A stretch of DNA of 64,000 nt from contig JAJKFH010000071.1 in the NCBI GenBank assembly GCA_023333565.1, positions 372,001 through 436,000 on the forward strand. The letters are read 5' to 3'. This document shows, piece by piece, positions 12,591 through 22,595 of the stretch. The position numbers were made by a program, and so were the translations under genes. The stretch comes from Puffinus mauretanicus. Its lineage: Eukaryota > Chordata > Aves > Procellariiformes > Procellariidae. The notes under the pieces were generated by a model. That model had not been told where the DNA came from. It ran no database searches and saw only the letters and a program-made list of their open reading frames with translations. Within the stretch, counting starts at the first letter, position 1, and each line of letters opens with the position of its first letter.

Positions 12591-13100
12591 AACAGGAAAA
12601 TTAATTGTGTTTTCTGATTAACAAAAACAATTAAGGAAACAAAGCAAGAAAAACGCTGCCAGCACTGGGGAAGGTTATTTTTATATTATTCTGATTACAT
12701 GAGACGGTCAGTGCTGGGTGACAGCTTTATTCCGATAGCTATTAGAGGGACAGAAGCAGATAACACTACAAACTAATTATTAGCGCAATCTGTAATTTCT
12801 CTGCAGGGAACCGGAACTGCTAGGGACCAGGGTGAGAGACAGAAATAACCAATAACAACAACAACAAATGCGAAATTGCAGGGATGAAGGAGGAAAGTGG
12901 AACCAATGGGGAAATTATTTTCATAAACCAGAAGTGAAAGGACGGGAAAGTTGTTAAGCTGATTTCATGGACTAACACTGGCAGGTCTTTTAAGGTCAAA
13001 ACAAAGATTAAAAAGAGTCCTGCACAAGGAAAAACAAAAAAAACCCTTATTGGCGTTTGGAGAAAATAATATATGTCTGGCTTATCAGCAAACGCTACAA
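12591..13100. promoter_or_regulatory. Candidate conserved non-coding element
   Basis: AT-rich, repeat-free block with several TAAT/ATTA homeodomain-type cores (near 12600, 12630 and 12773-12785, including ACTAATTATTAGCG), without long open frames. Composition of this kind is typical of deeply conserved enhancers in vertebrate gene deserts. The call is by texture only; conservation was not tested. Confidence 0.3.
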
Positions 13101-13645
13101 CTGTTGTTAGTATTCTCGGAGATTACATGGACCTTTTATACTGTAAGGGAAACAGGACCATGCTGTCACTCCAGATGGGATTTGGACGATTAAGTGTAGG
13201 CAGAGGTAGCTGAGCTGGTTGCCCTCGGATCCTTTGATAGACAGTGAAGACTACTGTAAATCCTGGTTCTTTTGGGCAAGTGTCTACTTTAGGATGACAG
13301 GACTGTCTTTCTGGTGACTAAGCAGGGGTGGTTAGCTTTGCTGGGGGCATCTCAACCAGGAGAAATTACTCCTATCCTCACTGGCTGTGTTGATATGGCT
13401 GTATAGGTGCTGCTCGAGGTTGGCTATAAAGCTGGTTTTGCTCCTTGTTGACATGATTTATGTGCTCGAGTCACCCCAGGGTGACCTGCTTGGGAACCCA
13501 GTGTGCTTCCAGCACTTAGGTTGCCCATAGCAGTCTATGTCTGGCCTAGCAGGTAGAATCAATCCCATCTGCTCTTGTGGTGGGATTGCAAGAGGGTCTG
13601 CTGTCCCTTGAAGGGTCCCTGCTTTACTTTGCTGCATGGGTAGAC
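13101..13645. other. Unique non-coding DNA, no gene seen
   Basis: No gene or repeat recognised between the AT-rich block and the next CR1. Confidence 0.5.
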
Positions 13646-13646
13646 T

Positions 13647-13996
13647 CTGGGGAGACCTCACTGCAGCCTTCCAGTACTTAAAGGGGGCTTATAAGAAAGA
13701 TGGGAACAAAGTTTTTAGCAGGGCCTGTTAGGACAAGGGGGAATGGTTTTAAACTAAAAGAGGGTAGATTCAGATTAGGTATAAGGAAAAAAAATTACGA
13801 TGAGGGTGGTGAAACCCTGGCACAGGTTGCCCAGGGACGTGGTAGATGCCCCATCCCTGGGAACATTCAAGGTCAGGTTGGACGGGGCTCTAAGCAACCT
13901 GATCTAGTTGAAGATGTCCCTGCTCATTGCAGGGGGGTTGGACTAGATGACCTTTAAAAGTCCCTTCCAACCCAAACTATTCTATGATTCTATGGG
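13647..13996 (+). mobile_element. LINE CR1 3' end, 5' truncated
   Basis: About 350 bp of CR1 ending in TTCTATGATTCTATG, sense on the + strand. It contains the end of ORF2 (TRGNGFKLKEGRFRLGIRKK in one frame) and then the 3' untranslated region with GGGGGGTTGGACTAGATGAC. A run of A at about 13790 shifts the coding frame, so the rest of ORF2 is out of frame. It is the same subfamily as the antisense copy 3.2 kb to the left, and the two make a separated inverted repeat whose tails point outward. Confidence 0.93.
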
Positions 13997-16849
13997 TAGA
14001 TGGGGTTTGTGGGCAGGTTGAACTTGTTCTGTATTGACCACTGTTGCCTCAGTGAGATGGGTAGATCTACATCTCAAAAATTGCCTGTTTTCATCCTGTA
14101 AACCAGTGGTGGGCCAGGATTAAGTCAAGAAGGTTGCTCAGAAAAAAAATTTTGTTTTTTTCCCTGTTTAAAAAAAAATGTCCTTGGGATATTTAAGAGA
14201 AAAAATCCAGCAAACAGGGTCAAGTAAGGAAGTGTCCCAGATTAGTTTTGATTCCTCCTAGCCTCAGAATCAAAGCTCTATGTCCATGTATGTAAATACT
14301 GGCTGGCAAATCCATCATCCTCCTTTCTGGACTCATGACAAGGGAAGAGAAGACAAAGAACCAGAAGAGACCTCCTGGGTCACCACACCAGTCCCAAACT
14401 CCTGCAAGCAACCACATCATAAAACTGCTGTACTTGGAAGCGGTCAGAGAGAGGCAAGCTGCTTTCTTTGGTGTGATGCTGCAGTGGGCAATCATGTTGT
14501 CATTCTTTATGCTGCAACGATCCCCAGGGTCAAAGCTGTAACAAGAATGTGTTAAATCAATAAAGCAAAGAAGGCTTCCAGAACTTGATCTGTTAAAGGA
14601 TGCATTGCGTTGGTCTGTTGAAATCAGTTCCTCCTGCTGGGAGCTCCTGGTGTAAGGGGGAAAAGGGAAAGGAGGAGGCGGGTTGCACCTCTGCTGAAAC
14701 GAGAGGAGAGGTATTCTGTGCCTTATCTAATCCTGCCAACGGGCCTTAGAGACAAGATAAATCTATCCTCTTGGCAAGATGACCTAAAAAATGGGATCAC
14801 ATGACTTTTTGTACTATAATTCCAAACCTCTCTCTTCTCCCCACCCTCCTTTTCCCTCTTGAGATGTCTTCTGGGTCATGAGAGCAGGGGAAAACCAATG
14901 GCTGTGGCAACCTATACTGCTCTAAAAATAGAAGCCTACACTTGATAATATCAGGAGTGACCTCAGTTATAAGATCTCAGACAGAATGTGCATGTGCCGC
15001 TTGGAATTTTTTACTCTCCCTCATATACAGTTGGGTTTACTGCTTGCAGTGTGGAAGGTCAAAATATCATAATGTGTGGGTGCTGATGCAGATTTGTGAG
15101 ACGGGAAAACATTTTGAAGGGAAAAGACTGATTTTTGTAGATGAGTGTGCCCTTTGCTGTGAATGACTATGGCTGACTTTGGTGGGTATCAATAAAGGAT
15201 CCAAAGACTTGTTGATATGGAAGATCCCTGTGTATATATGGAAGGAAGCCAGTTCTCTAGGCAGCTCTCAATCTGTCCTTGCTGGGAGTCCTTTAAAGAG
15301 CTCTTGATGCTGGTCTTTGGTGAGACAAACCGAACTCCATTCCTCCTCATCATCACCAGATCAGTCATGAAAAACTAAGTTTTTTGAGTGGTTTTGGTTC
15401 CAGCTTTGTCTCCTACCTGGGGGATTCCTTGATCTTAGTTAATCATTACTATAACTCATATTGCCTTGGTCTCTGTGTAAGGCCCTGGAGTGGGAAACAC
15501 TCTCTGAGGAGCAGGGTAGAGCAAGCTTGGCCACGGCTGGTGGTTTGGGAACAGCTTTGACTATATGGTGAAAGCCATGGAGGAAAGATAAAACAACCAC
15601 AGAACAAAGCGTATTGGCCTGACAGTTTCCACCAGCACTCCACTGACTACCAGGTACCTGGGACAAGTGTGTGAATTTTTCATGTGCCTTCTCCATTCAG
15701 GGCCTTTGCTACTAAATGGAGTCACCAAACATTTAAAAACATTAATCAAATGAACCTGCTCTTGCCACCTGTCATACCTTAAAGCAGCAAGTCTTGTTGG
15801 CATATGCATGTCCTGGGAATAGATGAGATCCCCCTATAGTCCCCACCTGCCAAACCTTTCTAGGATGAGGACAAACACTGTAGAACGGCTTCCCTGAAGT
15901 CTCATCAGCCACTGGTGGAGGTTTCACAGTGATCTCAAGGGTTTGCTAAAATATAGCCCTCATTAATGTAGCAGATGCCTGAGTCCTTGACAATGGCAGG
16001 AGTGGCAGCAAGTTTTGTCTTGGTATTGGGCTGCCTGTGTGATGAGGAAAGTGTTTGTCTCCACATCTATATACATCTATACAGCTATTGGCAGTGGTCG
16101 TTGCTGGCTTTGCAGCAGAGACGGGTACAGCTGTGGGAGGACACTTTGCTGCATGGGTGGGACCGGTGCCTCAGCAGCCATTCTCTGTCACCTCTAGTTA
16201 AAAAGTGGTAAGTTGGATTTGTACTATTTTTTTAACAGTGCTTTGAAGCAGGTTGGGCGTCATGAGTGGATTTTGTGTCACGGATCAGGACCTTTGGCTT
16301 GCAGACTCAGGGAGGATTTGCACAGCTGTGGAGATTTACTTTAGAAGAGAGTCTAGAAGTTTGAAGCCTTGCATGGTCCTTACTCAAAGGTCACTATTTT
16401 AGCCTTAAGTCTGAATAATAGCCAACACTCGTTCCTCTCAGGCTTCTTGCACTTCTTTTCTTTTTTATTTTCTTTTTTCCTTTTTGTGTTATGCTTTTGC
16501 CTTTGCCACAATTTCTGTTATCTCCTTCACTGTTCTGACCTTCTTCTTCTGCACGTGTTTCCACCAAGGGTTTTATATGTTTATGCTGCACCAGTGACTG
16601 TAAGATTTTTGGTATTTTCTGACTGGTGATAGCCAGAAACTCTGATGTCCCAAATTTTGCAAAACCCTCCAAGAAGGCTCCATAGGTGACTCATTCGAGA
16701 GCTTCACTATCCATCCCTACAGTAAGGGAGATTTCCAAGTCAAATCTAACCATTCATTGCTACAAATTAATCTGACACTCTTTACCCTTCCCTGACAAAG
16801 AGGGGGAACAGTCAACCATTATTCTCTTCCCAACTGTTCTTTACAGGTT
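13997..16849. other. Unique non-coding DNA, no gene seen
   Basis: A- and T-rich runs at 14143-14180 and a T-rich pyrimidine tract at 16450-16495 are the only simple features. Open frames here are under 95 codons and show no known domain. Confidence 0.5.
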
Positions 16850-18612
16850 GGAGGACTTACTTCTGTGTTCCCCTTATTTTCTTTCTAAATGAAGCAAACT
16901 AAGTTCTTCCTTCCTTTCTTCCTAGGTCGTGTTTTCTGAACAGTTATAATTTTCATTGCTCTGCTCTGAATGTTTTCTGAGGTGTCAACATCTTTGTGGA
17001 AGTCATCAGGAAATATTAAAGAGACGAGTCCCGCACAGGGCCTGGTAGGACTACTTTCTGATATACAACGAACAATTGTTTTTACCTCTTTAAGCCTGGT
17101 GTTTGACTCACATTGGTTACCTGTTGTACCGTGATTTCATCTAGACCTCACTCTAGTGAAGTGAGAAAGTCCTACAGGGTGGGATTCAGAGTGTTGTCTA
17201 TCACACCTCCTGCTTTCCCTGATCCAGGGGAAAACTGTGCTATAAAGCAGGAAAATGCATTCTTCTTGGCACATCCATGTGGTTACATGGTAAATATGAT
17301 TTATATCACAGTATAAATCATATAGGTGTGCAGGGCATAGTTTCTATTTAACCTATAATAGTAATTTAGAAATTTCCTCCAAGATCTTCCTGGGCATTGA
17401 AATTAGGCTGACTGGTCTTCTGTTTTTCTTCCTTCCTTCTAAGACAGTTGTCATGCTCACTGCTCTCCTGTCCTCTGGGACCTCACCTGCCATCCCTGAA
17501 TTATTGAACGAAATGACTTAGCTGCTCAGAGCCACTTCCTTAAGCATTCGAGTTGATTCTGTGAGGTCCTGATGGGTCAGATGCATCTGTGTTACCCCCA
17601 CACTGCTTAATCCGGTCTTCTCTCTCAGGACTCTTTCTTCTACATCAGTTTTAAAATTAATTGTATTATCTATATGATCACAATTAATCTTTTTTTTTTT
17701 AACAAGAAAATAGAAATTTCCTACTATCTTTCTGAAAATATAGTCCACTTTTCACCATCTCTGCATCACAGGCTATATGTTTTCTTTCCTAATGAAGCTT
17801 TGGGCTTGTTTTTCCCTTTGTCTTCCTCTTATTTTGAGGCATTTCCAGACCTGTTGTTGTTGTTAACTAATTTTTATTTACTCTGTATCTTAATCTTCTT
17901 GGGTTTATACCTCCACGGTTGGGCTTTTCCTTTATTTTTGTATTAAACTTGCAGCCTTCTTTCCACTTTATCTGTAATTTTTCTTTTTTTTTTTCCCTGC
18001 CCAAATATTTAGGCTCTTAAAGCATTCCTGGTACAACCGTCTTGGCCTCTTCCCTTGTTTTTTTTCCTTTGACACCGGCGTTTGCTGATATGTATTTGAT
18101 AGACTCTTTCAGCAAGAGCCAATATTTATTTCATTGCTGCTGAGACTGTCTACCAAGGAAGCAGTATTATTTCACATTTGTTACCCGTTTTGTCAAGTCT
18201 GCTTCTATTTTGCTGTTCTTACTCCTTCACTTCTTTAAAAAAGTGACAGTTACTGCTACTGAGATAGCCTGGAAGAAGTTACCTTTCACCTTTAGATTTT
18301 CAGCATTTTTTCCCATATTGCTTTTCTTCCCCTTCTGAAATAAAAAAAAAAGCCTGAAAATTTCAGCTATCACTAGGTCACATGCTGCTGCATTCCTTCT
18401 GCAATAAATATGCAACCCATTAAAATCCCCTGGGTCTTACTTGGTCTTGTCCTCTGGATGCCTACTTCAGCTGCCCAGAAAGCAGGGTTCCCGCTTTCCC
18501 CTACTCCACAATTGCACTGTGGGATTCAGTTGCTGTTATTTTTTAGCTCACTTGCCACCATACTCCTTGAAAACTGAGGTCTGAAATGGTCCTCATGTTA
18601 CACTCAGAATTT
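16850..18612 (-). mobile_element. Ancient CR1-type LINE, long antisense remnant
   Basis: Several blocks occur in the order expected for an antisense copy of an old sauropsid CR1. From left to right they are: GTCGTGTTTTCTGAACAG followed by CATTGCTCTGCTCTGAATG; an ATTAGGCTGACTGGTCTTCT block; a TCCTCTGGGACCTCACCTG block; a CATTCGAGTTGATTCTGTGA/GTCCTGATGGG block; a CACGGTTGGGC block; and CAACCCATTAAAATCCCCTG. They come from the end, the reverse-transcriptase part and further upstream of ORF2. The copy is riddled with stops and indels and is much older than the ATTCTATG-tailed CR1s. Its left limit is uncertain; on the right it stops at the LTR-like element. All matches are by eye. Confidence 0.6.
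17294..17323. repeat. Perfect 12-bp inverted repeat, 6-nt loop
   Basis: ATATGATTTATA is followed by TCACAG and then TATAAATCATAT, an exact 12-bp hairpin. The flanking bases do not pair. All pairs but two are A-T, so a DNA cruciform or short RNA hairpin would be weak. It sits inside the ancient LINE remnant in a portion I cannot align to the element. Confidence 0.95.
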
Positions 18613-19307
18613 TGTTATGTGCAAAACAGAGCAGACTATGTACAAAGGAAATAATAAATTATTATTATCCAATCTAACTACAATGTGAAAGTTAATTAAC
18701 TAACACTTATAATCCAAACTGATACAGATGAGACTCAATAACAATAATAACATTAGAATTGTTACACAAGAAAACTTACTAGTATCTACCCATTTTCCCT
18801 GGTGTGATGCTCACCCTACCAACGTCCCTCTGCATCCCAGGGTTGACAGATTCAGTCTCCCTTGAGCACAATCAGGGAGAGGGTTACGATGAGTTGTCAC
18901 CACCCTGAGATCTTCCCCGGGAGGAGTGTGATGTCCATGGTGGGGTTTCTTCCTCCTCACTCTTGGGTCCCCGCAGGGGTATCTTCATCCCCCCTCTCCC
19001 CATCACCTCCTCCCTCTCTCTGGTCTCCAGCACCAGTGGCAGAGCTGCCCAGCGCTCAGCCTGGGCACACGAAGATCTGGTGTTTGCTGGGCAGTGCCTG
19101 CCCGGGGTGGCAGCCCTTGGCCATGCGGGGTGTCCCATCGCTGAGCTCAGGCAGGTCGGGCACGAGGCCCTTGGCCATGGGACACTTGTGATCACAGGGA
19201 CACCCAGCTCAGGGCACGGCAAGCCCAGAGACCCTGCGGTGTTGGGTCAGTGCAAGGTTGGGGGCCTTCTGCTACTGACAGCAGAAAATCCTGTTTGCTG
19301 GGCTACA
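18613..19307 (-). mobile_element. LTR-like element, copy 1 (antisense)
   Basis: On the + strand it runs from TGTTATGTGCAAAAC to GGGCTACA, giving TG...CA ends about 695 bp apart. Two other copies lie in the window. The left third is AT-rich and the right part GC-rich, holding the 206-bp core (19027-19232) that is 96% identical to the copy at 49 kb. Orientation is inferred: in the reverse direction the AT-rich end carries AATAAA-type signals close to the terminal ...CATAACA, as expected near the 3' end of an LTR. No primer-binding site or retroviral gene adjoins it, so if it is an LTR it is a solo one. No target-site duplication is visible. Open frames of 110-150 codons across it are by-products of the GC-rich core. 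Confidence 0.6.
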
Positions 19308-22222
19308 CTCATTGAAGATAATGTGTCAACATCCCAAAATAGCAGGGGGTGCAGCTGGATGAGAAATACTGCTGCTGAATCTTGTCCTCATCTGACTGTT
19401 GCCATGCTGGTGTAGATCCTTACAATGCCAAAAGTCCAACCAAGACCCACAGAGGTTCACACACACGAGTCACTTCTGTCTGGCTTCATAAGCTGCATCA
19501 GCTGAGCCCAGGCAAAAGCAAGGGTCGGGTGAAGGATGTGAGTGGGACTGCAGGGCTGGGAGGATGAGGTGGAGGAGAGGGAAGCTGGGCAAGCTGGATG
19601 GTGGCTGCCTGCTTCAGGAACAACAAGCTGCCCCATCCCACCACACCTGTAGCAGCTCACACCTCCTTCCAACCTCAGGGAAGCAATGCAGATGTCCTCC
19701 TGCTCTGCAGGCGTTTGCATTCGCCAGGAAGCAATGCCCATCAGCGCAGTTCTGGGCTGCTGCTTTTATTTTCATGTATGTCTCCGTAATGTCACACAGA
19801 GAACTATGTTTGCAAACAGAAGTTCAGGAGACTTATACTTCCCTCCAGTACAAAAGCTAGCAGATAAGTAATTGCTGGAGGGAGGTATGTTCAGAGGGTT
19901 TTCAAACTTTGATGCCCTGTGATTTGCAGCTCTCTGTAGTTGAAACTTGCAGTCTCTTCTTTGCAGCACTATCCTTTAAGGTAAAGAAACCAGTCAAAAG
20001 GCTCTTGCTGATTTCAGGGGTTTTGACCAGACCCTCAGTGAACTTTTATATGACTTTAAATAAGCTAGAACTTCACACGTTCTTCTTTACCCCATGCAGT
20101 GGCTGATTGCTCCAAAGATTTTTAGTTCTCAGCTTGCTGAAGAATTGAAGAAACTATGTCACCTTGCCTGACTGAATGTTGTCCTTCCCTCATGCTTTTA
20201 GTTCCCTGCTAGCCATTTTATAAGTTAGACGACAGTATTTGCCATGTTAGTGAACACATCTTAGTGTTTGGGTGTGCTCCAATGAGCCCGATGGGATTCT
20301 GATCCTGCATGCAACCTTGGGCACTGCTGAAAGACAGATAATAAATAATCACAGCACAAAATAGGAGACTGATTTTCCAGTTGTAAGCTGCTCTCTGTCC
20401 GGTCACTTAAAGCTTTCTCCTATTCATGAAATGTGGCTGGCCATACAAACTGGCTGAAATTGGTTTTGGCTTCCTCACTGGATATCTCAAGGCTTGAGGG
20501 TTGGGGTTTTTCTATTTAATAAAAAAATGATAGATCATAAGGAAGGAATAGATCTGTGCCTGGTATGAACATTTAGGATTTTCTGACACTCTCCCCCTTA
20601 CCCTGTGATAACCCTATGACCCACCAGAATAATTCAGCTGCAGGAATAGCAGTGGCATTAACTCCCTAGTTCTTTACAAATTCATTTTCCTTGCTCTGTC
20701 CTTGCTGATTACAACACCATGCACAAGACAGTTGCCACACGTGTGTGGGTAGTATAAAGCATTGCACAACTAATGGAAGGGGAAAAGAAAAGGTGCCATT
20801 TAAAGATAAATCAGGATCTTGCTGTCAAGGTGACTCCAGATGTAGTTCAGATGCATTAACTAGAGAGAAAACAGAAGCATGCAGCGAGTGTATTGCTCTG
20901 GGAAGCACAGATTTCAATATGCTGAAAGGCAACCTAAGGTGAGAAGGGTGGAGGGGGAGCCCTTGGCCATGGAGAAACTGCATACAGAGAAATCCCGATA
21001 AAATTAAAAAACTCAATCAGGTTGTGCTTCCAGGCATGAACAGTCGCAGTCTGCTACACCACTGCTACTCTGAAAAGAGTCGATGGCCAACACCAAGCAG
21101 GTCTGTGAGAGAGACATTTGTAGGCACATATAAGGAATGATCATCACCCTAATTTCAAACGAGGTAAAAAGAACAATTAAACCATTTTATAGTGCAATAA
21201 CTGGAAGCAACAGAATCCACTACCCAAAGCAATGGCCCAAACAGCAGGTAGGCTGTGTGGACTGAGACGTAGGCAGAGAACACATGCTGTCTCCTTAATT
21301 TAGCTATCTAGGAGTTAAATATCTTTCTTTCCGCTTCTTCTGCAGTCAAAGCAGTCACACATAAACTAGTTTACTCCTCACACCTTAAAGTGGCATGAAT
21401 CTGGAAGTTTCATTCTCCGATGACTTTGTCTGGTAAGGTTAGTTTATATTAACTTTTGGACAACAGAAGGTGAGATAAGTCCTGTCTTCAGAGGCCCATG
21501 TCACACAACCCAGGGAGATCAGGAGAGATCTAGCAGCGAGCAGGTGAAGCAGACATGATCCTGACCTGGGGGTGAACAGAGGGGCAGAGATCACTGGCCA
21601 CCAGACATGTAGCAAAAGCAGGACAAGGAACCATCTTTGAGCCAAAAATTCCTGGTGCTTCTACCTACTCTGTATGCAGGATTGCATGCAAAAGGGACTC
21701 TAGAGCCAGAGATGCTGACTCTTGCAGGACCTTACTGTAGGATGCAGGAGTGGAATACAGAAGGCAGAAGAAGCATTGGAATTCAGATGTTTGCACTGTA
21801 GATCTGTGTTTGAGCAAGTCACCCTTGGTTCTCCTACAGCACAAGGAGAGAAAGACTGATCTATGTGGTACATCTACCTTAGAAACAGACAAACTGCACC
21901 CTGAAAATTCCTTTTCTTTTTTTTTTTCTCCAAGACTGTGAAGGCATCGGAGTGTGACTGGCAGAGATGAAGATGTCTCTGTTCCAAATATATATATTGG
22001 CTTAGATGAACCCCAGCCATAGCTCTTGGACAGATAGGAAGGTGAGCACCATGCAATGCCATCCACAGGTAGCTATCAAGAGGAAATGCTGACGACAGCA
22101 TGTCCCCTAAAACCCCCATACATCTGGAGCTGGGTGACTGCAGATCAGATCTCCCTCCTGAGTGTGAAATACTTGAACAGAGGTCATAACTTCTGCAGAA
22201 AGCACAATTGCAGTAATAATCT
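19308..22222. other. Unique non-coding DNA, no gene seen
   Basis: No recognisable repeat or gene. Several overlapping frames of 60-130 codons exist on both strands, none family-like. A 14-T run lies near 21916-21929. A CACACGTGTG palindrome containing an E-box-type CACGTG is at about 20737. Confidence 0.5.
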
Positions 22223-22590
22223 TGTTATGGGCTAAAGGGAACAAACCACATATATGGAGCAAAAAATAGTGTTTATTGCTAGTCTAATTAATACTTTAAC
22301 ACTTTAATTATCCAAATTATCTAATTTGTAAAGAAAAGTATAATTAATAACACAATATACCTGATATATCCCACTTTCTCTGTTGTGACGTTCACACTGC
22401 CAGTGTCTTTCTGTGTCTCAAGGTTTGGTCTCTTCAGGCACAATCAGGGAGAAGGTTATGAGGAGTCATCACCACCCTGAGATCTTCCCCGGCAGGAGTG
22501 TGATGTCCATGGTTTCATTCTTCCTCACTGTCGGGTGCCCCCAGGGGTATCTTCATCCCCCTGCTCCCCACCTGCTCCCTTCTCCCCAGT
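22223..22590 (-). mobile_element. LTR-like element, copy 2, truncated (antisense)
   Basis: It starts at TGTTATGGGCTAAAGGGAAC on the + strand, matching the end of the 49 kb copy read in reverse, and goes through the block with CACCCTGAGATCTTCCCCGG and TGTGATGTCCATGG that is nearly shared with copy 1. Similarity stops near CTCCCCAG at about 22595, so the GC-rich core present in copies 1 and 3 is absent. In the inferred sense direction this copy lacks its 5' (U3-side) half. The truncation could be a deletion or an alternative form of the element. Confidence 0.6.
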
Positions 22591-22595
22591 ACAAG

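Noticed and set aside
18862..19415. Several 110-150-codon frames on both strands
   Set aside because: They fall in the GC-rich core of the LTR-like element, where stops are rare. Comparison with the 49 kb copy shows mostly CpG changes and several amino-acid changes, giving no sign of protein constraint.
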